Positions 33,299-44,956 of a stretch of 64,000 bases of DNA are shown here, one piece after another (position 1 is the first letter of the stretch; the number at the start of each line of letters is the position of its first letter). The translations under genes and the position numbers were made by a program. The notes beneath the pieces were generated by a model. The model made no database searches. It worked only from the letters and a program-made list of their open reading frames with translations, and was not told the origin of the DNA. The DNA lies in assembly GCA_036971615.1 (NCBI GenBank), contig JAYKKR010000001.1, positions 1,798,001 through 1,862,000 of the forward strand, given 5' to 3'. The stretch comes from Amyloporia xantha (Eukaryota; Basidiomycota; Agaricomycetes; Polyporales; Adustoporiaceae).

Positions 33299-35643
33299 AT
33301 GTTGCGATCTAAATGTCCTAGGTCTCTACAGGCTGTCTTACGTCGACATCCTGATACTGCCTACTTCTCATCGAGTCCTGTCTCCTCTTCTCATCAACCG
33401 AATGCACCCTTGGATCTCGACCCTACTTTTCAAGCGCTTTTGAAGGATGTAGACATGTCTCTCTTGCAGAAAAAGTCCCGGCATATATCTGCAGAGAATC
33501 GGCACGCTCGAGTCCATCGAGAGCTAGAGGTGTATCCCCAAGACCCTAGAACTTTAGATGATTATGCAGGACCCGAAGACATGGACTTTCATGAGGATGG
33601 GCCTACAGCGAAAGAAGCGAGGAAGTCTCCTGCAGCCCTCTTTGGAAGCCAGCGCATTGGTACAGTCGTGTTGCCATTTGAGCTGCAGAACACCATCACC
33701 CGTCTAATTGCAGGTATATATGTCTTCAGGCTGATTGGACAATGCGCAATTGACGTATTAACAGCTTCGGATAAGCACTCAGTGCACGCGGACGCTAAGC
33801 GCCTGTTCACGCACGACACGGAAGATGAGCTTGAATGGGAAACCTCATATGATGTCAAGTATAAATCGCGCCGGCAAGCTGCTCGCCACGCTGAACGAGA
33901 TGGCACTGCTTTTGCTTCTGTCGCTCTACCGTCTCACTATTCGGCTATCTTTGCGGTGTTAGATCACGCCAAGCGACGCATAGGTCCTGACTGGAAAGTA
34001 GAACGTGTCATCGATTGGGGTTCCGGAACTGGTACAGGGCTATGGTACGGTTGTCTTCTAAAAGGGTCATAAATCTCCATCACTCCTGACTTCTAGTCTT
34101 ATAGGGCATCGTCACATTCATTCCAGAAGCAAGCACACTTGGATGTCCATCCTGAGGTGGATGATGCTCAGCTCTCACAATCCACCGTCTCGACGTATCT
34201 GGGTATCGACAAGCGCGATGGATTAGTCAGTATAGGGAAGCGGTTGGTTCAAGGTAAGAGTTCCAGAGTCTATTCAGATTCGACTGGCGACTCACAGGAG
34301 GAAAATTTAGATGTGGACCTAGGGGGTCTGGGCGTATCATGGCAAAAGACCTTCCAAGAATCAGATAGATTGAGTCGATCCGATGGTGGAGACACCCTTG
34401 CATTGTCCGCTTTCATGTTGTCATCACTACCCGACGCCCTCGCGAGAAAGAATCTGGTGAAGGAGATATGGCAAAGTGGTGCTGATGTTATGGTCAGTGT
34501 CCATAATTTTTTTGTCCAGCCGTATCGAACGCGATCTACTTTTTTTCTGACGCTCCCATTGGGACCAGGTCCTCATCGACCACAATTCCACTGCTGGATT
34601 CGAATGCATAGCGGAGGCAAGAGAATATCTTCTACAGTTGGGCAGGAAAGAGCTCGAGGATCCTGTTATGGATGATCTAGCTATCAAGGGATCCCACGTC
34701 GTTGCGCCAGTTTGTTGCATTTCTCTTCTCGTAAGAGATTTCATGTGTCAGTGCTGATATTGCTGGTGGTCCCGCAGTGTCCTCATGACGGTGCATGTCC
34801 CCTGTATTACCCTGGTTCGAGTAAGCTTGTCTGCGGCTTTTCACAGCGCTTACAGCGCCCCGCTTTTGTTCGGAAGACCAAGCATTCAGGGGTTGGTCAC
34901 GAAGATACTGGCTATTCATATGTCGTCATTCGCAGGGGCAAAAGACCGACTCCCATGGCTACTGAAGTAGGCCGTGTTGGGGTTGTTGGCAAACGGGAAC
35001 TGGACAAAATAGCCCTCGAACAAGTGCCCATTCCGGAGTTGTTCGCTGACGATGGTAGTATGGTTGACAGCATCGACAGCACCTCATCAGACGCATCTCA
35101 TGGCTTCGATGCGGCAGTTGCAAGCTCCGGCGACGTCGCAGATGCATCAACTGCATCAATTGAGAAGGCCCAGGATCATCTCGATGTCGAAACTGCCTTG
35201 AGGCTTGAGGCGTACACGTGGCCCCGTCTTGTTTTCCCTCCACTGAAGAGAAATGGTCACGTAATATTGGATGGTTGCACTGCGGAAGGTAATTGGTACT
35301 GTCCACAACAGTGCTCTCTCAGTTATGTTGACATCTCGTTGCGTTAGGCAAGATCATGCGGATGACCATCCCGAAGTCGCAAGGCAAACAGCCGTACTAT
35401 GATGCACGCAAATCAGGTTGGGGTGATATCTTCCCGCATGCGCCAAAGAACGCCCCGCAAGAAAGGCATCAACCCAAACAACGAGGCAGCGCTCCTGTCA
35501 AAGGCGAAGATATCGGTAAGCGAAGGAAGGCTTACCCCCAAGCGGCGAGCTACCGTAAACTTTCCGACGAAATTGCGGAACAAAAGCAGAAGCAACGGAG
35601 ACAGAGAACACGTTCTAGCAGGAATTGGGAGATGGAACTTTAG
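33299..35643 (+). CDS. RSM22: Rsm22/METTL17, mitoribosome small-subunit assembly factor
   Basis: Seven exons (33299-33713, 33765-34044, 34105-34253, 34311-34492, 34569-34709, 34778-35288, 35348-35643) give 657 residues. The N-terminus (MLRSKCPRSLQAVLRRH) is a mitochondrial targeting peptide. The methyltransferase-like core has VERVIDWGSGTGTGLWAS near residue 222. CPHDGAC at residues 390-396, a Cys at 408 and a later Cys in VILDGC match the four-Cys iron-sulfur site known for METTL17. The family binds the nascent mitochondrial small subunit. Intron 3 (34254-34310) is 57 bases and stop-free; I spliced it because VQDVDLGGLGVSWQKTF restores the conserved block. The tail is a basic Lys/Gln/Arg stretch. 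Divergent from SAD1. Confidence 0.9.
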
Positions 35644-35810
35644 CTGTATATCAGCACTACTGAAGTTATCTACTGCACGGATCTGCACGCTTGTCTTCCC
35701 CAGCTTTATTTTCGTAAAAGTCAATTCACGACATAAAATTAATCACGCATCCGAGATCTGTATACCAGGGCCTTGCCTTGAACTTAATATCACACGAGTG
35801 ATCGCAGTCG

Positions 35811-36927
35811 CTAACGCACGCTGTTAGAAACCATGCAGGAGATGATAGAATGAAATTTCTTACGAGGCTTTTTACTAGTACTTTTCTTGTCCGTCTCCGC
35901 TTCCGGGTCTCGCTGGTTCCCTGTAGCACGCTTCACTACACCAAGGAAATATCTGACGTTCTTGATGACATCTTCAACAGGAAAGTGCATCTAGGACAAA
36001 ACAAGACATGAGAAGCACACATCAACTTTAAAGTGCGGAAAGTACCTTCGCAATGGGAGCTCGGATGGTGCCGGCTTTGTCACCCTTCCATTCGCTGGTA
36101 TCCTTCAGCCGTCGAATGTATCCCACAATGTTGTCTGTCACAGTTCCTCGTCGTTCGGAAGGCATTAGCCCACGAGGGCCGAGTACACGTCCGAGCTTGG
36201 GCGTAATTGCACGGATTAGTGCCGGAGTGCATAGGAACATACTAGCTTGATGACGCCCGCTAATGACCTAAATGGCGGAATCCTCGTTAGAGTACTTAAT
36301 CCAAACAACCTGATTAAGACAGACATACACCGTCAACCAACTCCGGCCCACCAACAATATCAGCTCCTGCTTTCCTAGCTTCTTCAGCTATCTTCCCCTC
36401 GGCAAAAACCAATATACGATCTCGGGACTGTGACTTGGCTTCCCTCGGCAGACTGAAGCGACCCTTGGGTATGGTAGTGCCTTTCGTCATCTCGGTTTTG
36501 ACAACAAGCTCATACGTCGAATTTGGAGCCGCTACTTCTACAGCCTAAAGTCGTGACAGAGAAACAGAAGACTATGGTCAACCCGCCCGCGAACTAAGCG
36601 AAGGAAAGGCGTTGACACTCACCCTCAAGACTGCAATCGCGTCTTCCAGCGTCATCTTTTCAGAGTCATATATGCTCTTAGGAGCTTTCAGGGCCTTTCT
36701 TCTGGCTTTCGCAGCTAATTGCTTCTTTGTAGGTACTGCAATCTTCTTCTCGCGCCGCGCGAGTACGACCTGGCTGCCATGAAACTGACGACTCAAAGAA
36801 TATCCCTACAGCGGCATGGGTCAATTCTACAAGGCTTGTATATGCAGATAGACTAGCGTACTGGTCGGACGAGTATGCGCTCGGATGGACGACACCGTAG
36901 AGCCAGGTTAGCAAGCCAGAGAGACAT
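35811..36927 (-). CDS. MRPL1: Mitochondrial ribosomal protein uL1m (MrpL1)
   Basis: Five exons (36862-36927, 36623-36805, 36329-36544, 36046-36267, 35811-35990) give 288 residues. The first exon, MSLWLANLALRCRPSERILV, is a mitochondrial targeting peptide. The core carries the uL1 blocks AGADIVGGPELVDGVISG and PKLGRVLGPRGLMPSERRGT, then FPVEDVIKNVRYFLGVVKRA. It forms the L1 stalk of the large mitoribosomal subunit at the tRNA exit site. The C-terminal end is uncertain: a gtaaga donor and cag acceptor near 35825-35870 could splice out the last residues and give a different tail. Converges on RSM22 with 167 bases between stops. Confidence 0.9.
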
Positions 36928-38944
36928 GACCGACTTGACGAGTAAAAGCACCTTCCCGAATGGGAGCCACTGAAGTGAGACGCCCATCGGCGTCTGCCGT
37001 GCACATCGAATATGGGGACGCCTTTGAGAAGATGTCTGTGACTCTCTGGCTTTGCCATGCGGACTATTTACTTTATTAACTAGTATAGAAGGAAGTACAT
37101 GGAATACCACGGTGCCTGATAACTACTGCTCTGTTTGACACAATCAATATACAGTCAACCTTCCTCGTTTGAGACACTCCCCCTCGATGAGACACCTGCC
37201 TACTAGTATTTTGGTTACATGTGGTGCTCTTTCGGCGAGCCTTAACCAGGAGTCTTAATTGGAGCCACAGCTCCGGATCCGTCTAATACTAAATACGGGA
37301 AAATACACGATTGTATTAGGAAAGTGTCTCACCACGCCGGGGGTGTCTCAAACAAGGGGGGTTACTGTACGTCGGCTCAATTCAGAGTGAACTCTCACGC
37401 ATATTACATTTGAGTCGCTGACAATTGGTAGGTAGTCTTTCAACAGGGCACGGACAAGATTCAGCCACACAGCTCGTAGGTACGGCATGGAATGTCAACC
37501 GTGGGTTTCCACACGACCATGGCTTTCATATCGCTCCGACACAGCAGGGATTCAAACAAGGCGATAGACGACGGCTGGGATGCCTGTGACCGCAGTTTAC
37601 CGCTCTTGGAGTACTTGTAACATCTCCGTTTAAGCCTCGACATGGCGACCATCTTGGTCCGTTGCAAATGTTTTGAGCGGTCCGACGACATGAGCGATAA
37701 TTCGGACGACGAAGAGGCAAGCGTTAATTGCCTCTGAAAGGCTGTGGTTGGTCACCGAAAGGACCCTGGCCGATCAAGAACTGTGCAGATGTGGGCCTTC
37801 TTGTCGACACGAATCGTGATCATGATGGCACCAGAACGCGAGTGAAAAGTCATGTCTCTGTATTAGGCCGAAGTCCGATGGCCGACGCGAGTGGCTACTG
37901 AATGAGATGCCTTGAGCACAAAGTTCCCTAGGGTTCCTGCCTTTCATAAGTTACATCAGGACAAATGGAACGGCGTGCTGAAAGTAATCAGTCGGATATA
38001 CAAGGAGTTATAATAGCGTATTTCACGACTCACAGAAATTTATTGAACGCCGTGTCTTGCATCTGTGGGAAGTTAGGTGATGGCAGAGCTCAGACCATGG
38101 TACGGATGCTATCTCTTCAAGTCCGCGATTGTTTGACGCCGTGCGAGAAAAGGAAACAATCACCGGGAACCCGCGCAGCGTCTGAGCAAGTGAATGCTTC
38201 ACTCACACGAGAGCATAGCCAGAATGATCCTTCGACGCATTGTCGTGGTGATTTTCTAGCTCGTCAAGAGCCAGAATGAATGCCCTCATACTATTCGTCA
38301 TGAACAAATAAGAACTTGAAGTCTAAAGTTCTCTGTCATAGAATATGGCAGATTCGAGATCCCGGTGCTACGCAATGATGCGTGCCACAGAAAATGTACG
38401 TACGGCCTCGCCGAAGCGTCATTCACAGATTGCAAGATGTGATCCATGTAACAGCTTCTGTCGGATCACTGCACATGGGAATTCCAAGCGCGCCAGATGA
38501 ACGTCCAAGAAACGTGTACAGCCTTCTCCTGGACGTGGAAATGCCTGTGCGGAGTTCGTGTTCGCAAGAAAGCAACGAGGCAAACGTCGAGGCCGGTTGT
38601 TATATCGTTCGCGGGCTATCCCTGAAAGCTCCGAGACCAGGAATATGGCTTGATATCAAGTAGAAGCACAGCGCGTAAGGAGATGCATATACATAAGAGG
38701 AAATCAGATGCCTCGTGTGCAGCTTTCACAATAACTTGAATGGTCTAGTCTCCTGTGAGCAGAGTAGATACTTCCTTCAAACCTTCGCAGGCTCAGAATA
38801 TCCCTAAGAGTCTGACGGACGGTTCCAAAATGTACGAATACTGAAAATGCTTTATTTGGAATTGATCGCTGTCGGGGTGTAAAAATCCTGTTCACGCTGC
38901 GCTGGTTGGCGCTCGAAGGATTTCCTGTAGTCGACAGTCCAGTC
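36928..38944. other. Intergenic, 2 kb, containing a MITE
   Basis: Lies between the divergent uL1m and mL40 genes. The only clear structure is the 216-bp MITE at 37152-37367. Short frames at 37461-37720 (-) and 38382-38663 (+) have no recognised match and no splice support. Confidence 0.45.
37152..37367. mobile_element. MITE with CAGT termini and TA target duplication
   Basis: A 216-bp unit flanked by TA (37150-37151 and 37368-37369). The ends are imperfect inverted repeats: the left starts cagtcaaccttcctcgtttg, the right end read inward starts cagtaaccccccttgtttg. Both continue into tgagacac, which recurs a little further in on each side. CAGT ends plus TA duplication fit the pogo/Fot1 branch of the Tc1/mariner superfamily. 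There is no coding capacity, so it depends on a transposase elsewhere. Confidence 0.7.
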
Positions 38945-39505
38945 ATGTCCTCATCATTGCTCGCCTTGCGCGAGTCGCTACTCCCTCTCCGCCTTGCACA
39001 ATCCTCCGTCCGCTATGCTGGAAGAAAAGAGTCCATGGGTGACCCCAAGAACGAGATCATCCGTCGCGCTCTCTATCCGTCCAATATTCGCAACGGACCC
39101 TCGCCAACGGGGACATGGCGACCTGACGTTGGCCGCCGCCTGCAGCGTGCAATCCCCTCGGTGCAAGCACACGACACGGTAGAACGCGCGTGGCTTCTCC
39201 ACCGGCGGCACGTACGACGGACGAGGCAGGCAGAGCTGGCGAGGAAGTTCCAGTGCATGCAGAAAGCGATGGAAGTGTTACGCGAAGTCGATCCCAAACT
39301 CTACTCGGAGGCCAATAAGGAGGAGGACCCGCGTGCGCGAAGTAAGGCGGAGGCGGAGTTTGCGAAGACTCTGAGAGTGCCGGAGAGGAAGGCTCTGGAG
39401 GCTAGAGTACGGGGTCTGTTCCCGAGAGAGTTCCGGATACCGACGGATACGCCTCCACGGGACGGGTGGAACTATGACTGGAATCCTATATTTACCCGTC
39501 CTTAA
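38945..39505 (+). CDS. MRPL28: Mitochondrial ribosomal protein mL40 (MrpL28)
   Basis: Single exon, 186 residues, starting MSSSLLALRESLLPLRLAQS, a mitochondrial presequence. An in-frame ATG at 38906 is less likely because it would precede this presequence. The body carries the mL40 family blocks: AHDTVERAWLLHRRHVRRTR, ELARKFQCMQKAMEVLREVD and PTDTPPRDGWNYDWNP at the end. It is a large-subunit mitoribosome protein near the central protuberance. Third mitochondrial-translation gene within 6.2 kb; convergent with CSN2. Confidence 0.85.
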   Translation: MSSSLLALRESLLPLRLAQSSVRYAGRKESMGDPKNEIIRRALYPSNIRNGPSPTGTWRPDVGRRLQRAIPSVQAHDTVERAWLLHRRHVRRTRQAELARKFQCMQKAMEVLREVDPKLYSEANKEEDPRARSKAEAEFAKTLRVPERKALEARVRGLFPREFRIPTDTPPRDGWNYDWNPIFTRP

Positions 39506-39772
39506 ACAGCGTAAGTGCCTGTTTCTATCCAAGTGGCGAAGCGCTGACAGTGTATCAGTACTTCTGCTGTCACATAGCTTAATGCAAAGCTAGTATTAGA
39601 GTGCAGAGTGCAGCCTTAATAACTACACGACACTCATCTGTCGCTTTGTCCACGTCTGTCGTTAAAGTGATCGTGCTGCTCTGAATGTCCGACATTATTG
39701 TGCGAGATACATCATGAATTTTGTAGAAATACAGAACTGGTCAACATTTCAACAACAAAGCATACAAAATCC

Positions 39773-41839
39773 TCAGAATCCATTTGGCCACCTCTCCTCC
39801 ATTTCTCGTGTGGTCGATGAGAAGGGATCTGGCGCCGTGCTGAAGGTCGTGTCCGTGCCCCTGTTACCGCTCTGATTCTTACTGATGACAGCGTTATGTA
39901 CAGACTCCAAAGCTCCTGTCCACTTCTCCAGTGCTGCGTATCGTTTCCTTTCGAGACTTTGGCTGATGAAGATGAGGGATGTAAGCAACGCCAAGCTGAT
40001 GCGACAGCAAAAGGGTACGAACTGGCTGTCGAGCTCCAATCGCATGGCAACTTGGTCAATCTTTCCTTCCACCTTACCCTCTAAAATCAACCCAATCAGG
40101 AGATCTTCTACTTCATCCTTTGGCACGTTGAGTTGCTAACAGTGTTTGTTACTACATCAGCCCAGCTCAGGAGATCTGGAAGATGTCGTTACCTTAGCCA
40201 AAAACGATAACTCTAGGCGGGTGTATGGCTTGATCAGGTCGATGAGGTACTGTGTGCGGAGGCTCCGGAGCAATTCTCCAATGTACGATCGGATGAAGGG
40301 ATCATCCATGATTGTGGTGCGGTTATCTGGACGAGTTCGAGGTCTGGGATTGTATCAAAGCAATGTTCAGCAGGGACAGACCTCGCAAGAGTTTCTCGGC
40401 TGCATGCACTTCGCGGCGCTGGTATGCATCGACGAGGTCCGTCATGGCTTTGATTTGCGGGTCGTTCTTGTACCTAGTTACTGTTGTCAGATGTGTGGAA
40501 GAACGAGTAATGAACTGTCGTACGGCTTGGTCTCTTGACTGTCAAACGGATTCACCTCACTCCCGGTCAACATGTTCGCGAGAACGAGGTACTTGAGCAC
40601 TTGTATCCTCTGAGGTGAACCAGCTTCGTCGTAGTTCCGGAATGACTCGAAGAAGTCTTCACTCGCCCGATTCCATTGGCCTTGTGATCAGAAGTTGGCT
40701 TAGCGATACTAGATGGCTCTCAGAATGGCAGGGCCACTCACGTTCGCCCATCCACATTTTTCCACCGCATTCTTTGATAACACCCATGATGCGCGGATGA
40801 GGAATAGCAGACCGGACAGCATTCGAAGCGTTGTAAATTTCCTGGATAAAGAGTGGATGAATTAACCAGAGCAAGCGAGAGCCAAACGTCCTCACCTTCA
40901 ACTTCTTGAAGTTCTTCATCTCGTTGTGCATCTGGATCTCCAGGGCATAGATCTCGAGAAGTTGCGTGCCCTTTTGGGCCACGTCCTCGCCGTCAACACC
41001 GGCAGTCAATCGGTGAAGATCTTTCACGAGCTGCGATGGATGTCAAGCTATGTTGGAATCTCTCATGGATCTCACGTGCCTTGGAGAGTCGGCCATACTC
41101 CTTCCGATCGAGCCAAAGCTTCGCCAACTTCAGATTTGTCTTTGCGGAAAGCCTCTGAATGGACGTTGAGAATGATTGTCAGTGCTACAGAGATAAAGAT
41201 AGCCCACCTCGTTCCTCGCCTCCTCCAATGCAGCCTTTGTTGCCTGATAGAAGCTCTCCAAGACATCGACTTCAACCGGACCGCCCTTTCCGCCTCCAAC
41301 GTAGTCCAGGATGCCATTAATTGTCTTCTCTGAGTAATTGCGAGTAACTGCCGATTTGGTGTATTTCAGGAGTTCCGTGTAAGTTCGCAATGCGTCGTTT
41401 GGTCTTCGAAGCGTGAGGTAGAGCAGTTTCGTCGATTGCTTGAGTGCTTTGAAGCCCCTACCAATAAAGCAAGTTGCTGCTTGGTGGACAACTGGGATCA
41501 GAACACGAGTGGCACACACCAATCACCCATTTCTTCTTCCCGTTCAACGATAGCTCGGAACTCCTTCAGAGCTTGTTCTGGATTGTCCTCCTTTTTCGCT
41601 GGATAAAAAGAGGATAGTTTTACCACGATATAATAGAAGAGTGGAGAAGCTCCCTACATTTAGCGGTGTAATACATGTTCTCTATATCGGCGCTTCCTGC
41701 CTCGTTGCCCTCCTCGTCGTCTGAGTAGTCGAAGCCATAGTCCTATGCAACATGAAATCAGCTACGGGATATTCTCAGTTAACCTTTAGCATACCTCGTC
41801 ATCGCTACCTTGCATGTACTCGGCATCATCGTCATCCAT
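39773..41839 (-). CDS. CSN2: COP9 signalosome subunit 2
   Basis: Twelve exons (41795-41839, 41658-41742, 41520-41598, 41208-41457, 41080-41154, 40896-41030, 40742-40841, 40524-40680, 40382-40473, 40193-40326, 40023-40135, 39773-39962) give 484 residues, near the usual 440-490. The order is the CSN2 one: acidic start, [40 protein letters not shown], SGSPxR-like [40 protein letters not shown], then a PCI domain with [20 protein letters not shown] and a winged-helix end. The complex removes NEDD8 from cullins and so controls SCF ligases. Intron 5 starts with GC (AAG|gcacgt), required for frame. A 40-residue tail past the PCI is variable. Confidence 0.93.
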
Positions 41840-42316
41840 GTTGGTTTAGCTGATATATCTGTGAGGGAAGCGACAAGAATACACCAGGTCAGTCTTGCAA
41901 CGACAAGTAATTCGACGGGCTGCGTACGTACAATGTGTGGGAGGAGGATTGAAATGTAAGTGGAAGTAAGCAGAGCAGACTACACTGAATCCACAGAGCA
42001 GTCGGACTTGTCTTGCGCGTACCGTGCGGCGCGTGCGAGGAAGGCTGTAGCCAAATATCACGTGATGCAGCGCTCGCCACAATCGCGATCAGATCTCAGC
42101 GCGCGTGATCGATCAGTCCAAGTTGAAATCAATATATATTCGTGGCAACTGCGCAGCGGTGCACAAAAGGCTGGCACGACGTCTTCGGACTCCAACAATA
42201 CATTCCCCTAACCCAATAATTTATCCGCAGGCGGAAACCTCTCCACTTTTGTCGTAATTGTGAATTGAAGTCCTCACAAATCAGTGTCCTCATGTCCCCA
42301 TGGGGTTAATCATATC
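41840..42316. other. Intergenic between two minus-strand genes
   Basis: About 480 bases; CSN2 promoter and 3' flank of the dsRBD-F-box gene. No further coding frame seen. Confidence 0.4.
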
Positions 42317-44956
42317 TCATTCAGCACCTCCTCCGTCACCCCGTACGGGTTCGCAATCGTCCTTTAGAAATTCGCCATCTGAAAGTTCGTGAATCTCAGT
42401 GCGCTGCCTCAGATAACTTGCTTACACACCTTTAATCAAGCGAATTTTCAAGATACCACGAGCACTCCATCGAGGAAGTTGTTCGACGAGTCGCGTTTGC
42501 CATATAGAGTATAAGTCGGTTCCCTCTGTGAAAGAAAATTCGCATGTAACGACCTCTAGAAGGGGGAACGAATTGGGCTTAAGGAGTCCATCAACCTCTC
42601 GGAATGCGCTGTGTCTGTGCTCTAGGTCAAATGCAAAGTATGGGTCTGAGTCAGTGCACGAGTATTGGAACATTATCGCCTGTATATTCTCGGAAGGGAG
42701 GCACGAGAGCATTTCGACGGCCCAGTCGCTTCCGGAAGTCATCCTGTGCAGTGGCATAATAATGCAAAGAGACTGAACGTCCTTCAGATGATCGAGCCTA
42801 ACATGTTCGACTAGCAGCAAGTCAGTTATCCAGGTTACAGGAATTCAGGATAGAATGCAGATACCAAACATGGCTCTCGTCCACCGTTCGTCGCTTTCTA
42901 TACTGAGCCGTTGCAGAGATGATCCACAACACCGAAGTAGGCATCCCATTTCTGCGAGCCCCATCTGTGAGACCTGATATGAGAGAACATCCAATTCAGG
43001 GCGAAATGATATTTGAATGCGAGAATTTATATGCGTACAGAGAGGACAGTCAGATTAAGGCTTTTCTTCCATATATGGGAGCAGTGCGCGACATTAAGGC
43101 GTGTCTCCAATTTCACGTTATTGCACGAAAGAGTCGAGAGATGGGGCAGCGCAAAGACCATTCGTGTGAGATCTTTGAAATTTTGAAAGGTGACGGAGTC
43201 GATTATCAATGACGTGACGGATTTCATGGTCGCTGCAAAGTGAACTGAAGACAGGTGCATGGAAGACAAGGTGTATTTTCTCGATGAACAGATCCGAATT
43301 TCCTTTATGTTTGAAAGCTTTCCCGCCAAATGGAGAGGAAAGGTCATCAAACGCTCGAACTGCCACCTATCCCAGCTAGGACACCAGACGATGGAAAACG
43401 TTCTCACGTGCTTCATGGGGTCCGGATTTGTTTTCATCGTGTTATAAAACATTTTAAGCTGTGGAATTCGGTGAATAATGACTTCTCGATATAGATTGCA
43501 GCGGCTGCGATATAGCCATGATCGGCAGACTAACGCGCACATGCGCAAAGTGGCGTAATTTTTCGAATTACCCTGTACAATGTCAATCATCTCTTGGAGA
43601 ACATCGTCTGGTAAAATTGGCCCCGGTGTCACTTTTGAGGAAGTACAAGGAAGGCCAAACTCTGTGATGTGCGAATAAACCACCAAGCTAGACAAGTAAA
43701 TATTCATCACGTACTTGACAGCAGCTCCGGCTGGTGGGACGAGACACCATGGGTATTCATTCTGACAGAAGTAGTCTTGCTACCAGGTGCTCCCAGATGA
43801 AGCCCAGCATGCACGACAGACAACGCTGTGTGTGCCTCCTTGGCAGCTATTTCCATGGCTGTATGTTTTTCAGTAGCTCTGCCATATCCGACTCGGAAAT
43901 CATGGACTAGTTAGTACGTCATTAGGGTCACAATGTTGTAGGTTTAGATCTGTCCTCACCGTATGCCATGGCCTCCCACTGCTTCATTTCTTGATCATAC
44001 ATGGTGAGTTTCTACACATCTGCTATGTTTGCATGACCAAACTCCTCACCTCCGACACTTCTCATTTCCCATCTCAATGACGCCGATCCCATATTTCTCT
44101 TGACATAATCTTCGAAGAGAATCCTGTCACGTCGGCTACATTGTGGGGTCAGCAAGAGCTGATAACATAGATTTAAGGATGTAGTACCTCTTGCTGTGGT
44201 TACCATACTGAGCTCGGAGGGCCACCAGTGTTTGCAAAGCAGCTTGGTTCTCTGCTGTGTCCTTCGTCGGGCCTATTCCTTGACCATACTCCACGTCATT
44301 AACTTGAACAGACAGATCAAACAAAGACCACAATCTTTAATCTTCGCTACCACGCACTGCTGGCCACAACTATATATGGTCGAGTCGGGAACGTCCTGAA
44401 CGTAGATGCAGGCGGTACCGCTCAGTAGAAATCTCTCTTACAATACGCACTCAAGACATACTCTGTGCCATGTCCGTTGATGGACTGCGTAACGCCAGTA
44501 GCCTTCGAGTCCCATCGTAAAGTGTATGGTTCCACGGCGCTCTCCTTCAAAAAATACTCCAAATTTTCTGCGTCCGTAGGCGGGGATTGGATCCTACGGG
44601 TAATCTCAGCTCTGAGCAACTCATCATTACCTTCCAGAATAATCGCGTACACTCTTAATGCGATCGCAGCTGCACGTTCCAGAGCCTGGGCCTTGCTTGC
44701 TCCGGCACCTCTGCCATATTCGATCCCATCCACTAAGACAGACATCAATGGCGCGTTGAAAAGTCAGTTCATCTGGACACTCACAGAAGGCCACTGCTGT
44801 CCACTCCACGGCATGCCTGGGTCCTGTATTTGTGCATTCCCATGTAAGCGAGCCCAACTCAGGGCTTTTCTGGAGTACATTGTGAAGTTCCAACCGCGAT
44901 GACTAGAGTAGACATGATTAGAAACTCTCAGGAAGCCCACGCCCCAAACGAACCAT
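42317..44956 (-). CDS. Three dsRNA-binding domains fused to an F-box region
   Basis: Eleven exons (44954-44956, 44785-44902, 44442-44732, 44188-44302, 44050-44135, 43960-43989, 43715-43906, 43039-43661, 42865-42973, 42430-42810, 42317-42378) join in frame to 669 residues. dsRBD1 has TNTGPRHAVEWTAVAFLDGI and GRGAGASKAQALERAAAIAL; dsRBD2 has SAYFNDVEYGQGIGPTKDTA; dsRBD3 has LRWEMRSVGEMKQWEAMAYV and GRATEKHTAMEIAAKEAHTA. After a linker comes an Agaricomycete F-box, ILPDDVLQEMIDIVQG and RMCALVCRSWLYRSR, and an LRR-like C-terminal region. F-boxes bind Skp1 in SCF ubiquitin ligases, so dsRNA-directed ubiquitination is a possible role (inference). The joining intron (43662-43714, gtacgt...cacag, 53 bases) is well formed. 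Alternatively there are two genes, the F-box one starting at 43707. Exon 1 is only the ATG and is uncertain. Confidence 0.7.

Noticed and set aside
33299..35643. Active rRNA methyltransferase annotation for the Rsm22-like protein
   Set aside because: The family is methyltransferase-like, but its established role is mitoribosome assembly with an iron-sulfur site; activity cannot be claimed from sequence.
36678..37058. Minus-strand frame of 126 codons over the start of uL1m
   Set aside because: Out of frame with the uL1 exons; the targeting-peptide exon plus intron explains the region better.
42422..43707. F-box gene as an independent unit starting at 43707
   Set aside because: Possible, but its ATG lies within a well-formed intron and overlaps the upstream stop by one base, and the first 15 residues do not look like an F-box protein start. 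Kept as the alternative model.
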